A stretch of DNA of 58,169 nt from the NCBI RefSeq assembly GCF_009760915.1, contig NZ_VIDQ01000047.1, positions 1 to 58,169 of the forward strand, given 5' to 3'. The notes below the pieces were generated by a model that was not told the origin of the DNA, made no database searches, and saw only the letters and a list, made by a program, of their open reading frames with translations. Made by a program: the position numbers and the translations under genes. Positions within the stretch are counted from its first letter, which is position 1. Every line of letters starts with the position of its first letter. The stretch is from Azohydromonas aeria (GTDB lineage: Bacteria > Pseudomonadota > Gammaproteobacteria > Burkholderiales > Burkholderiaceae_C). Shown here in pieces: positions 8,531-17,309 of this stretch.

Positions 8531-10605
8531 CACAGGCTCGCGCTCAGCGCCACGAACAACGCGCGTGGCGTGCCGGGCGAGTGCAGCGACTGCGTGCCGT
8601 CCCACCACACGTATTCGCTGAAGCGGTCGGTGACGTTGCGCACCTGCGCCTCCAGGCGCCAGCGGTCGCTGAAGGCCCAGGTCGCGCCGACGTTGAGCAG
8701 CGTGTAGCCGCCGAAGCGCCCGCGCGCGTTCTCGCGCTCGATGAAGTAGTCGCCCTGCCCTTGCGCCCAGGCCGAGAGCTTCAGCTCGGGCGTGGCGTTC
8801 CAGTCGATGCCGGCATTGAAGACGTGGCGTGGCACGTGGTCGATCTCCTTGCCGCGCGTGGCCGGCGCGGCCGGGTCGGGCTCGACGATGAGCGCCTCCT
8901 GCCGCGTCAGCGCGACCCAGGCCTGCACCGTGTCGGCCGGGCGCAGCGTGAGCTGCAGGTCCACGCCCTGGCGCCGCGTCCTGCCCAGGTTGTCCGAGTC
9001 GCCCGTGGGCGAGTTCAGGTTGCGCTTGACCTCGTCGGAGGCCGCCTGCGCCCAGCGCGCCAGGCGGCCTTCCAGCCATGGCGCGGGCTGGAACTTCCAG
9101 CCCAACTCCCAGCCGTCGTTGAGGGACGGGCGCAGGTCCGTCACGCGCGGGGGCACCTTGTAGGCGCCGGCGCCCACGCCGAGCTGGAAGGTGCGGCCCC
9201 AGTTGGCGTAGAGGGCCTGGCCCTCGGCGGGCGTCCACACCATGCTGAGCTTGGGCTGCCGGATGGTGCCGTAGTCGTTGATCTCGTAACGCGCGCCGTC
9301 GAGACCGTTGTCGAGGTGGCCGCGCACTGCATCGACGCGCAACGCCGGCACCAGCTTCGCGCTGGCCACCGGGCGCAGCACGCCCTGCACGTAGGCGCCG
9401 TAGGTGTCGAACGTGAAATCCTGGTCGCGGGTCTGGCTCGTGCGCACACGGCCAGCGCTGAGCCAGCGGTCGCTGCGGTTGCGCTGCTGCTCGGTGTCGA
9501 TGCCGCTTTCCAGTGCGAACTCGTGCAGCGCCTGTACCCTCGGGCGCCAGCTCAGCGTGGCGCGCGCGCCGCGGTGCGTTTCCTCGGCGATGCGCTCCTG
9601 CTGCGCCACCCCGGCCGAGAAGCGCACCCAGCGCGTGTCGTCGAAGCGGTTCACGTACGCCAGCGTGCTCCAGCTCAGGTCGCGCCCGGCCGTGCCTTCG
9701 GCCTGCACGCTGAGCTGGCCGATGCGGCGCTCGCCGCCGTCGGTGGCGACGAAGGCATGGCTGCGCCGCGGCGTCGCGCGGGCGTCGGCCTCGGTCAGGT
9801 AGCCCGGCTCGTCAGCGCGGTGCTCGAGGTGCCGCGCCGTCACGCCCGCCCGCCAGCCGCCGCCCTCGGCCGTGTAGAACCACTTGCCGGCAAGGACGAA
9901 TTTGCGGCTGTCGGCATGGTCGCGCCAGCCGTCGCTGTTCTTGTAGCCAAAGAAGTAGTTTTGGGCCCAGGCGCCCTGCTCGATGCCCTGCGCGGCCTGC
10001 AGCTCGCGGTTGTTGAACGACCCGAGGCCCACGCGGCCCAGCGTCTCGTTGCCGCCCTGGCGCGTGACCAGGCTGACGTTGCCGGCGATGTTGTGCAGCC
10101 CGTAGCGGGCATCGTTGGTGCCGCGCACGGTCTCGATGGCCTGCAGCTCCAGCGGGAACACGGCGTCCAGGTAGGGCATGTTGCCGTCGTTGCTGTTTGA
10201 CGGGATGCCGTCCACCAGCAGCTTCACGGCGTTGACCTCGCCCTCGCCGTTGAAGCCGCGCATCGAGACCTTGCCCGACGTCGTGCCCTGGTTGTAGTTG
10301 GTGAGCAGGGTGCCCGGGCTGAGCTGGAACAGCTCCCAGGTGGACTGCGCGCTCTGGCCCTGCAGCGTCTCGCCCTGCACCACGTCCACCGAGGTCAGCA
10401 GGCTGCGCGAACGCAAGGGGCCCTGGCGCCGCTCGGTGACGGTGACGCGGCCCAGCTCCAGGCTGGATTCGCCGCCGGACACCGCGGCGGGCGGCGGGTC
10501 GGATGCGGCGGGGACACCGGACTGCGCCAGCACGGCGGCCGAGAACAGGGCGAGAAGCGCCAGCGCGACGGGCGTGCGCACGGGGCGGAAGGGTCTGCGT
10601 TTCAT
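8530..10605 (-). CDS. TonB-dependent outer-membrane receptor (possible copper receptor, NosA/OprC-like role)
   Basis: About 691 residues from the ATG at 10605 (MKRRPFRP..., a signal peptide ending near AVLAQ; another ATG lies at 10632). The plug domain is recognisable: VDVVQGETLQGQ, MRGFNGEGEVNAVKLLVDGIP and IETVRGTNDARYGLHNIAGNVSL. The rest alternates as beta-barrel strands and ends in an aromatic-poor LFVALSASL where Phe/Trp is commoner. It imports a chelated metal or other ligand using TonB energy. Position between a His-rich DUF2946 protein and a PepSY protein, and beside nos genes, suggests copper supply for NosZ; the ligand is inference. Confidence 0.88.
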   Translation of the reverse strand: MKRRPFRPVRTPVALALLALFSAAVLAQSGVPAASDPPPAAVSGGESSLELGRVTVTERRQGPLRSRSLLTSVDVVQGETLQGQSAQSTWELFQLSPGTLLTNYNQGTTSGKVSMRGFNGEGEVNAVKLLVDGIPSNSNDGNMPYLDAVFPLELQAIETVRGTNDARYGLHNIAGNVSLVTRQGGNETLGRVGLGSFNNRELQAAQGIEQGAWAQNYFFGYKNSDGWRDHADSRKFVLAGKWFYTAEGGGWRAGVTARHLEHRADEPGYLTEADARATPRRSHAFVATDGGERRIGQLSVQAEGTAGRDLSWSTLAYVNRFDDTRWVRFSAGVAQQERIAEETHRGARATLSWRPRVQALHEFALESGIDTEQQRNRSDRWLSAGRVRTSQTRDQDFTFDTYGAYVQGVLRPVASAKLVPALRVDAVRGHLDNGLDGARYEINDYGTIRQPKLSMVWTPAEGQALYANWGRTFQLGVGAGAYKVPPRVTDLRPSLNDGWELGWKFQPAPWLEGRLARWAQAASDEVKRNLNSPTGDSDNLGRTRRQGVDLQLTLRPADTVQAWVALTRQEALIVEPDPAAPATRGKEIDHVPRHVFNAGIDWNATPELKLSAWAQGQGDYFIERENARGRFGGYTLLNVGATWAFSDRWRLEAQVRNVTDRFSEYVWWDGTQSLHSPGTPRALFVALSASL

Positions 10606-10806
10606 GGGTAGGCACTGCGCGATGGAAGGCACCCGCGCTTCCTCTTGTCATGTCTTGTCATGGCAAGGGACCGCGGCAGGTGTTCCAGGGACTTGGAGCC
10701 GTCCGGCGCCACGACGCGATGCGGCGCGTCGCGGCGCAATGGCGGACGGACGTGAGTGCGCCGGCACCGGCCCGCTTCAGGCGAGCGGACCGCGCGGCGC
10801 ATCCGG

Positions 10807-11343
10807 TCAGGCGCGCAGTGGGGGCCCGTGCTTCAGCCGCGCGACCCAGATCGCGCAGCAGTCCCGCGGCGCGGCGGCCGCGGCGGCCGGCAAGGCGGCG
10901 CCCTGCCAGGGCACGGCGGCCGGGACGGCCACCGCGTCAAAGGGCGACAAGGCCAGCGCCGCCAGCGCGCCCAGTGCGCAGTGCTCGCCATGGCGGGCGC
11001 CGCCGGTGTCGGAGCCGTGATGGCCAGACCCGGCCTCCGGCTCCGCCGCCTGCGCCAGGGCGGCGTAGTGTTCATGGGCTTCATGCTCGGCATGGCCGGC
11101 ATGGCCGGCATGGCCGCCGTGGCTGCCATGGGCGTCGTGCGCGTGGGCGCCCTTCGGCGCGGCCAGGGCCACGCCGTACACGTCGCACACCTCGGCCACC
11201 GGCACGCCACGCAACCCGGCCGCGGCGCTGGCCAGCAGCGGCATGGCAGCCTTGAGCAGCAGCGCCACGATGGCGAGGTGCACCAGCCAGCGTGCCAGGC
11301 CGCGGGCCTGGTGCCGATGGGTGCCACGCTGCGCCAGGTTCAT
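10807..11343 (-). CDS. DUF2946-family protein with His-rich segment
   Basis: About 178 residues from the ATG at 11343 (MNLAQRGTH...); the frame extends to 11427 but the extra residues look non-coding. One N-terminal membrane helix (WLVHLAIVALLLKAAMPLLA) is followed by the DUF2946-type EVCDVYGVALA phrase and a striking run rich in His-Gly-Ala/Glu (about residues 60-85) containing more than ten histidines. The C-terminal region has HCALGALAALALSPFD and ends in HGPPLRA, a conserved DUF2946 ending. The His run probably binds a transition metal. Gene order (this protein, TonB receptor, PepSY protein) suggests outer-membrane copper acquisition. Confidence 0.75.
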   Translation of the reverse strand: MNLAQRGTHRHQARGLARWLVHLAIVALLLKAAMPLLASAAAGLRGVPVAEVCDVYGVALAAPKGAHAHDAHGSHGGHAGHAGHAEHEAHEHYAALAQAAEPEAGSGHHGSDTGGARHGEHCALGALAALALSPFDAVAVPAAVPWQGAALPAAAAAAPRDCCAIWVARLKHGPPLRA

Positions 11344-11381
11344 AAACTGGATTGTGGTGGGTATGCGTTGGGCCACGGCAT

Positions 11382-12461
11382 TCAGCCGGCCCGCGACAGC
11401 CGCGACTTCATGCCGGCCGTCGACCACAAGCTGCCGTCGCGGTGCGCGATCAACGCTTCCGCGCCGCTGTGGCGGAAAAGCGGTGGCGCGTCACGGCCCA
11501 GCACCATGGCGGCGGCGCCGATGCCGTTGACGGCCTCCAGCGTCTCGCCGACCAGCGTCACGCCGTGCGGCCCCCGCGCCGGGTAGCCGGTTTTCGGGTC
11601 GAGCACGTGGTGGTAGCGCCGGCCGTCGCGCTCGAAGCAGCGCTCGTAGTCGCCCGAGGAGGCGACAAAGCCGCGCCGCAATGCCACCACGCCCAGCAGC
11701 CGCTCGGGCGCGCGCGGGTCGCGCATGCCCACGCGCCAGGCCGGCGCTGCGTCGGGCGCCAGCGCCAGCACGTCGCCTCCGCCATTGATCAACGCGGACT
11801 CGATGCCGTGGCCACGCAATATGTCTAACCCTTGTTCAAGGATATACAGCTTGGCAATGCCACCCAAATCCAGGCGCATACCACGGCGCGGCAGGTACGC
11901 GGTATCGTTCCGAGTATCTACTACCAATTGCTTATATCCCACCGCCGGCAGGCGACTGGATATGTAGGCCGGCACCGGCATTTGTGGATTTTCAGGACCA
12001 AAATGCCACCGACCGACCGTGCCAACCGTGACGTCGAAAGCGCCGCCACTGCCAACGGATACCGAGCGGGCCATTTCCAGGACTGTCAATAGTTCCTTGG
12101 AAATAGGCACCGGCTGCAGCCCCGCGGCCAGGCCGATGGCGCTGACGCGACTGGTGGGGTCGTAGTGGCTCATCTCGGCCGCCAGCGCGGCCATGCGCGC
12201 GAAGGCAGCGTCCACGGCCGGACGCAGCAGCGCCGCGTCGGGCGACTGCACGGCAACGTCCACACGGGTGCCCATCAGCGCGCGCGAGTCGCGCAGCCGT
12301 GCCGGCTCCAGGCGCGCGGCCTCGGCGCGCAGCGGCCAAGCCGCGACGCAGCCGCCGGCCGCCGCCGCGGCGGCGCCCAGCAGCAGCCGGCGCCGGGATG
12401 CGCCGGCCCGGTCCACGATAGCCGCTCGATCGTCGCCGAGGCGTGCAAGTTGGCGCTGCAT
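11382..12461 (-). CDS. nosX: ApbE-family FAD:protein FMN transferase, NosX-like
   Basis: Protein of 359 residues with a Tat-like signal (ASRRRLLLGAAAAAAGG). ApbE landmarks follow: SRALMGTRVDVAVQ, FDVTVGTVGRWHFG, LDLGGIAKLYILEQGLD, INGGGDVLA and RRYHHVLDPKTGYPA with the His/Asp pair of the active site. It should transfer FMN from FAD onto the threonine of the SGAT motif of NosR encoded nearby, in the periplasm. The codons after GGIAK read LYI instead of the usual GYI. A central stretch (11815-12110) is visibly AT-richer than the flanks. It lies 24 bases downstream of the cytochrome c gene on the same strand, likely one transcript. No clear Shine-Dalgarno precedes the ATG. Confidence 0.88.
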   Translation of the reverse strand: MQRQLARLGDDRAAIVDRAGASRRRLLLGAAAAAAGGCVAAWPLRAEAARLEPARLRDSRALMGTRVDVAVQSPDAALLRPAVDAAFARMAALAAEMSHYDPTSRVSAIGLAAGLQPVPISKELLTVLEMARSVSVGSGGAFDVTVGTVGRWHFGPENPQMPVPAYISSRLPAVGYKQLVVDTRNDTAYLPRRGMRLDLGGIAKLYILEQGLDILRGHGIESALINGGGDVLALAPDAAPAWRVGMRDPRAPERLLGVVALRRGFVASSGDYERCFERDGRRYHHVLDPKTGYPARGPHGVTLVGETLEAVNGIGAAAMVLGRDAPPLFRHSGAEALIAHRDGSLWSTAGMKSRLSRAG

Positions 12462-12485
12462 AAGGAAAAAATCTTTTGCCTGGGC

Positions 12486-12875
12486 TCAGCGCGACTGCGC
12501 CACCATGTAATCGACGGCGGCCTTGACCTCGTCGTCCTTGAGCGCGGCGTTGCCGCCCTTGGCCGGCATCTGGCCCTTGGCGCCGTTGAAGCCCTCGATG
12601 GCGTGCTTGTAGACCGTCTCCATGCCCTGGGCGGTGCGTGTTCCCCAGTCGGCCTTGTCGCCGGGCTTGGGCGCGCCGGCCACGCCTGCGCTGTGGCACA
12701 TGGCGCAGGTGGAGCCGTAAACCTTCTTGCCCAGCGCGTTCTCCGGCGCGGCCACTGGGGTGGTGGCCGTGGCGGCCGCGGGCGTGGCCTGCGGCGCGGC
12801 TGCCGGCTCCTGCTTGCCGCAGGCGGCCATCAGACCAAGGGAAACCAGCGCGAGGGAAAGGGTAATTCGGTTCAT
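12486..12875 (-). CDS. c-type cytochrome lipoprotein (cytochrome c5-like), nos-associated
   Basis: 129 residues from the ATG at 12875. The signal sequence ends in a lipobox (LMAACGKQ), then an Ala/Pro-rich linker of about 35 residues, then a class I cytochrome c fold with the haem motif CAMCH in GSTCAMCHSAGVAGAPK. Methionine ligation is likely through GQMPAKGG. The C-terminal helix DDEVKAAVDYMV is typical of cytochrome c5/c551-type proteins. As a periplasm-facing, membrane-tethered electron carrier encoded divergently from nosZ, it is a good candidate electron donor to nitrous oxide reductase; this role is inferred from context. Confidence 0.88.
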   Translation of the reverse strand: MNRITLSLALVSLGLMAACGKQEPAAAPQATPAAATATTPVAAPENALGKKVYGSTCAMCHSAGVAGAPKPGDKADWGTRTAQGMETVYKHAIEGFNGAKGQMPAKGGNAALKDDEVKAAVDYMVAQSR

Positions 12876-12956
12876 GATGGGACCTGCATATCCACAGTTG
12901 CGATGCGAAATTCTAGGAGCGCAATGAAAAACCTTTCCAGACGCTTTTGATGGGGC

Positions 12957-12970
12957 TTGATCCAGCGCAA
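12957..12970 (+). promoter_or_regulatory. FNR/Dnr-like box upstream of nosZ
   Basis: TTGATCCAGCGCAA: a perfect TTGAT half-site and a CGCAA second half (consensus ATCAA). The hexamer AATCAT at 12993-12998 sits at the class II distance, predicting a start near 13005 and an 83-base leader for nosZ. The second half-site is imperfect, so moderate support only. Confidence 0.45.
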
Positions 12971-13063
12971 ACCGCCAGCCACCATACTTTCCAATCATTC
13001 ACCCCGCGCAGTTGGCTGGCGCCGACCCAGAAAATTCATCGAACCCGGCCATGCAGCAAAAAC

Positions 13064-13077
13064 TTGAACTGGTTTAA
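13064..13077. promoter_or_regulatory. FNR/Dnr-like box overlapping the nosZ ribosome-binding region
   Basis: TTGAACTGGTTTAA followed by GGA, one base from a perfect TTGA-N6-TCAA and matching the extended form seen at 29291 and 53667. It ends only 10 bases before the nosZ ATG and abuts its Shine-Dalgarno, so it cannot activate nosZ from the usual -41.5 position. It could serve the divergent cytochrome c/nosX operon or reflect chance. Confidence 0.45.
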
Positions 13078-13087
13078 GGAAATATCC

Positions 13088-15025
13088 ATGGACTTGGGCG
13101 TGAAAAACAAAATCGCGGCAACCGAAACCACCGGCCTGGCCCGGCGCCGCTTCCTGAACACCGCCGCTGCCGGCTTGGCCGGCGTGGGCCTGGCCGCCTG
13201 CGGCGACAAGCCCGCTTCCGCGCCGGCCACGGCCGCCGCCCCGGCCCCGCACGCGCAGCCCAACCCCGGCGAAGGCGCCGGCAACATCCACCTCAAGCCC
13301 GGCGAACTCGACAGCTACTACGGCCTCTGGAGCGGCGGCCACACCGGCGACATGCGCGTGCTGGGCCTGCCCTCGGGCCGCGAGATCACGCGCATCCCCT
13401 GCTTCGTGCCCGACGCGCTGGTGGGCTGGGGCATCACCAACGAGTCCAAGGACATCATGGGCCGCAAGCCCGACGGCAGCCTGAAGTACACGGTGGCCGA
13501 CAGCCACCACACGCACGCCTCGTACAAGGACGGCGACTACGACGGCCGCTACGCCTGGATCAACGACAAGATCAACTCCCGCCTGGCGCGCATCCGGCTC
13601 GACACCTTCACCTGCGACAAGATCACCGAGTTGCCCAACGTGCAGGGCTTCCACGGCATCTTCCCGGACAAGCGCGACCCGGTGGACCCTGCCATCAACC
13701 ACACCACGCGCGTGTTCTGCGGCGCCGAGTTCCACATCCCGCTGGGCAGCGGCGACCTCGACAAGCCCGAGAAGTACCGCTCCATGTTCTCCTGCGTCGA
13801 TGCGGAGACCATGGAAGTGCGCTGGCAGGTGCTCATCGACGGCAACTGCGACCTCGCCGCCACGTCCTACGACGGCAAGCTCGCCGCCACCAACCAGTAC
13901 AACGTCGAAGGCGGCGCCAAGTATGAGGACATGATGTCCGCCGAGCGCGACGCCTGCCTGTTCTTCAACGTGGCGCGCATCGAGGCGGCGGTGAAGGACG
14001 GCAAGTTCAAGACCATCGGCGGTTCCAAGGTACCCGTGGTGGACGGCACGCGCGAGGCCAACGCCGACCCCAAGACGGCGCTGACGGCCTACATCAGCGT
14101 GCCCAAGAACCCGCACGGCGTGAACGCCAGCCCGGACGGCAAGTACTTCATCTGTGCCGGCAAGCTCTCGCCCACGGCCACCGTGATCGAACTCAACAAG
14201 GTGCTCGACTACTTCGAGGGCAAGCTGGAGAAGGCCGACCAGGCCATCGTCGCCGAGGTCGAGCTGGGCCTGGGCCCGTTGCACACCGCCTTCGACGGCC
14301 GCGGCAACGCCTACACCACGCTGTTCCTGGACAGCCAGGTGGTGAAGTGGAACGTGGACAAGGCCATTGCCTTCCACAACGGCGACAAGAACGCCAAGTA
14401 CGTGGTGGACCGCGTGGACGTGCAGTACCAGCCCGGCCACGTCAACGCCTCGCACTCCGAGACCGCCAAGGCCGACGGCAAGTGGCTCGCCGTGGGCTGC
14501 AAGTTCTCCAAGGACCGCTTCCTGCCCGTGGGCCCGCTGCACCCGGAGAACGAGCAGCTCATCGACATCTCCGGCGAGAAGATGGCGCTGGTGGCCGACC
14601 ACCCGGTGCGCGGCGAGCCGCACGACTTCATCATCTTCCGCCGCGACGTCATCAAGCCCAAGCAGGTCTACAACCTCGACGACCACCCGCAGGCGGTCAA
14701 GGACCCGAAAGACACGAGCATCACGCGCAACGGCAAGAAGGTCACCATCCGCATGACCTCGCTGGCCCCGGCCTTCAGCCTGCGCGAGTTCAAGGTCAAC
14801 TCCGGTGACGAGGTGACGCTGATCCTGACCAACCTCGACAAGGTCGAGGACCTGACGCACGGCTTCGCGATCCCGAACCACAACGTCAACTTCATCGTCA
14901 ACCCGCAGGAGACCAAGTCGGTCACCTTCACCGCGGGCAAGCCGGGCGTGTACTGGTGCTACTGCACCCACTTCTGCCACGCGCTGCACCTGGAGATGCG
15001 CACCCGCATGATCGTCGAGGCCTGA
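13088..15025 (+). CDS. nosZ: Nitrous oxide reductase NosZ (clade I, Tat-exported)
   Basis: 645 residues from the ATG at 13088, preceded by AAGGA at a good distance. The N-terminus has a Tat signal (ARRRFLNTAAAGLAGVG). The seven-bladed propeller domain carries His ligands of the CuZ centre, including DSHHTHASYKDGDYDGRY near residue 140 and conserved His in later blades (for example NPHGVNASPDGKYF and VNASHSE). The C-terminal cupredoxin domain has the CuA motif CTHFCHALHLEM (Cys626, Cys630, His634, Met637). It reduces N2O to N2 in the periplasm. Full length and no missing ligands seen. It heads nosZRDFYL, an order with nosR after nosZ, unlike the more familiar nosRZDFYL. Confidence 0.98.
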   Translation: MDLGVKNKIAATETTGLARRRFLNTAAAGLAGVGLAACGDKPASAPATAAAPAPHAQPNPGEGAGNIHLKPGELDSYYGLWSGGHTGDMRVLGLPSGREITRIPCFVPDALVGWGITNESKDIMGRKPDGSLKYTVADSHHTHASYKDGDYDGRYAWINDKINSRLARIRLDTFTCDKITELPNVQGFHGIFPDKRDPVDPAINHTTRVFCGAEFHIPLGSGDLDKPEKYRSMFSCVDAETMEVRWQVLIDGNCDLAATSYDGKLAATNQYNVEGGAKYEDMMSAERDACLFFNVARIEAAVKDGKFKTIGGSKVPVVDGTREANADPKTALTAYISVPKNPHGVNASPDGKYFICAGKLSPTATVIELNKVLDYFEGKLEKADQAIVAEVELGLGPLHTAFDGRGNAYTTLFLDSQVVKWNVDKAIAFHNGDKNAKYVVDRVDVQYQPGHVNASHSETAKADGKWLAVGCKFSKDRFLPVGPLHPENEQLIDISGEKMALVADHPVRGEPHDFIIFRRDVIKPKQVYNLDDHPQAVKDPKDTSITRNGKKVTIRMTSLAPAFSLREFKVNSGDEVTLILTNLDKVEDLTHGFAIPNHNVNFIVNPQETKSVTFTAGKPGVYWCYCTHFCHALHLEMRTRMIVEA

Positions 15026-15113
15026 CGACGGTCCCCCGCGCACCGCGGCCGGGCCACAGGCCCCGGCCCGGCGCGCGGGCCTTTCCGGCTCTCAGGGCCC
15101 GCCCCATTTCCCC

Positions 15114-17309
15114 ATGACCCTGCTGTCCCTCCTGCTGCGCCTGGGCGCGCTGGCCGCCGCACTGCTCGGCGCCGCGCCGCTGTGGGCCTCCACCGCCTAC
15201 GAAGCCGCGCTGCCCGAGGGCATCCACGGCCCAAAGCTGTGCGACTTCGCGCCCTGCGCCGAGGTCTTTCCCGGCGCGACCTCGTTTTCCGAGCGCAAGG
15301 GCCAGCCGCCCTACGTCGAGGCCTACGCCGACGACAAGGGCAAGCCCAAGCTGCTGGGCTACGTGATGCTGTCCACCGACATCACCGACACGCCCGCCTA
15401 CTCGGGCAAGCCGGTGGTCACGCTCATCGGCATGGACGTGAAGGGCCGCTTCACCGGCGTGAAGGTGCTCAAGCACTCCGAGCCCATCCTGCTGCTGGGC
15501 ATCCCCGAATCCGCGCTGACGAAGTTCAACGACCAGTACCTCGGGAAATTCGTCGGCGACAACATCGAAGTCGGCCGCTCGCGCCCCGATGAGGACGTGA
15601 TCGGACTGGACGCCATCTCCGGCGCCACCGTCACCGTGATCGCGCAGAACCAGGTCATGATGACCTCGGGCGCCGCGGTGGCGCGCCAGACCGGCATCCT
15701 GGCGCCGACGGTGCGCCCGCCGGCGAAGTTCACCGACACCGGCCGCACCTCCGACTGGGCCGCGCTTGCGGCCAGCGGCGCGGTGCAACGCCTGGTGGTC
15801 AGCCCGGAACAGGTCGGGCTGGAGAAGAACGGCAACGCACCGTTCATCGAGCTGTGGTTCGGGCTGCTCAATGCGCCCGACGTGGGCCGCTCGCTGCTGG
15901 GCAACGCGGGCTGGCAGCGGCTGATGGAGCAGCTCCGGCCGGGCGAGCAGGCGCTCTTCGTCATCCGCAGCGGCGGCGTCGAGTCCTTCAAGGGCTCGGG
16001 CTTCGTGCGCGGCGGCATCTACGACCGCGTGCTGGTGCGCCAGGGCCTGGACACCTTCACCTTCCGCGACCTGGACTACCTGCCCCTGTACGGCCTGGCC
16101 GCCGCCGGCGCGCCGCGCTACGACGAGTCGGCACTGTTCATCGTGCGCTCGCCGGCGTTCTCGGCGGCGTACCCGTGGAAACTCGGTTTCCTGGGCAACC
16201 GCGTGGACCGCGCCACCGGCACGCGCAGCTTCGCCAACTTCGAGGCGCCCTACTGGCTGCCGGCCTCGGCCCTGCAAGGCGGCCGCCCGGTGGTCGAGGA
16301 GCCCGCCGCGCCGTGGATGCGGGTGTGGAAGGCGCGCGCGGTGGAGATCGGCCTGTTCGCCGCCTTCCTGCTGGCCGTGGCCGCGGTGTACTCGCAGCGC
16401 GACCGGCTCACGCGCCGCGCCACGCACAGGAACAAGTGGCCGGTCAACGTCTTCAAATACCCGGCCTGGGCCATCAGCATCGGCCTTGTGGGCTTCGGCG
16501 CGATGGCGCAGCCCTCGGTGACGCAGGTGCTCACGCTGCTGCACTCGCTGGCCGATTGGCGCTGGTCGCTGTTCCTGAGCGACCCGTTCATCTTCCTGTT
16601 CTGGATCTTCATCGCCGCCACCGTGCTGCTGTGGGGCCGGGGCCTGTTCTGCGGCTGGCTGTGCCCCTTCGGCTCCTTGTCGGAGGCGCTGTTCAAGCTG
16701 GGCCAGGCGCTGGGCCTCAAGCGCTTCCAGCGCAAGCTGCCGAAGCGGCTGCACGACAGGCTGAAGTGGCTGAAGTACGGCGTGTTCGCCGGGCTGCTCG
16801 CCGTGTCGCTGTTCTCGATGGGCCTGGCCGAGAAGCTGGCCGAGGTGGAGCCGTTCAAAACCACCTTCCTGGTCGGCTGGTTCCAGCGCAGCTGGCCGTA
16901 CACGCTGTTCGCCGCGGGGCTGTTGGGGTTGTCGATCTTCATCGAGCGCCCGTTCTGCAAGTACCTGTGCCCGCTGGGCGCATCGCTGGCGCTCCCCACC
17001 ACGTGGCGGCTGTTCGGGCTGCGCCGCAAGCCCGAGTGCACCAGTTGCAAAGCCTGCGCCGTGGGCTGCGGTGCGCAGGCGATCGACGCGCAAGGCCGCA
17101 TCGACCAGCGCGAATGCCTGCTGTGCCTGGACTGCATGGTGCTCTACACCGACACCCACGGCTGCCCGCCGCTGGCCAAGGAGCGAAAGCGCCGCGAGCG
17201 CGAGGGCCTGCCACTGACGCCGATCGGCCGCGACGGCCGTTTCATTCCGATCGTCCCGGTGCCGGTGCAGCCGCAACGGCCCACGACCCCGGTGGAGACC
17301 CAGGCATGA
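15114..17309 (+). CDS. nosR: NosR, membrane flavo-iron-sulfur protein for N2O respiration
   Basis: 731 residues. A signal peptide precedes a periplasmic FMN-binding domain with LDAISGATVTVI, whose SGAT threonine is the covalent FMN site supplied by ApbE/NosX. About five to six membrane helices follow from residue 400, with the cytoplasm-facing motifs CGWLCPFGSL and CKYLCPLGA. The C-terminal ferredoxin-like region has CTSCKACAVGC and CLLCLDCMVLY for two [4Fe-4S] clusters. NosR passes electrons to, and is needed for expression and maturation of, NosZ. Its stop overlaps the nosD start (ATGA). Confidence 0.96.
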   Translation: MTLLSLLLRLGALAAALLGAAPLWASTAYEAALPEGIHGPKLCDFAPCAEVFPGATSFSERKGQPPYVEAYADDKGKPKLLGYVMLSTDITDTPAYSGKPVVTLIGMDVKGRFTGVKVLKHSEPILLLGIPESALTKFNDQYLGKFVGDNIEVGRSRPDEDVIGLDAISGATVTVIAQNQVMMTSGAAVARQTGILAPTVRPPAKFTDTGRTSDWAALAASGAVQRLVVSPEQVGLEKNGNAPFIELWFGLLNAPDVGRSLLGNAGWQRLMEQLRPGEQALFVIRSGGVESFKGSGFVRGGIYDRVLVRQGLDTFTFRDLDYLPLYGLAAAGAPRYDESALFIVRSPAFSAAYPWKLGFLGNRVDRATGTRSFANFEAPYWLPASALQGGRPVVEEPAAPWMRVWKARAVEIGLFAAFLLAVAAVYSQRDRLTRRATHRNKWPVNVFKYPAWAISIGLVGFGAMAQPSVTQVLTLLHSLADWRWSLFLSDPFIFLFWIFIAATVLLWGRGLFCGWLCPFGSLSEALFKLGQALGLKRFQRKLPKRLHDRLKWLKYGVFAGLLAVSLFSMGLAEKLAEVEPFKTTFLVGWFQRSWPYTLFAAGLLGLSIFIERPFCKYLCPLGASLALPTTWRLFGLRRKPECTSCKACAVGCGAQAIDAQGRIDQRECLLCLDCMVLYTDTHGCPPLAKERKRREREGLPLTPIGRDGRFIPIVPVPVQPQRPTTPVETQA

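Noticed and set aside
12995..15043. 682-codon minus-strand frame opposite nosZ
   Set aside because: Mirror frame of a strongly conserved gene with a biased composition and no motif.
14928..17276. 782-codon minus-strand frame opposite nosR
   Set aside because: Same reason; NosR on the plus strand carries all expected motifs.
15854..17305. Plus-strand frame that runs into nosD and would make a 911-residue fusion
   Set aside because: Only the part from the ATG at 17306 is NosD; the upstream part overlaps nosR out of frame and is Arg/Ala-rich without similarity.
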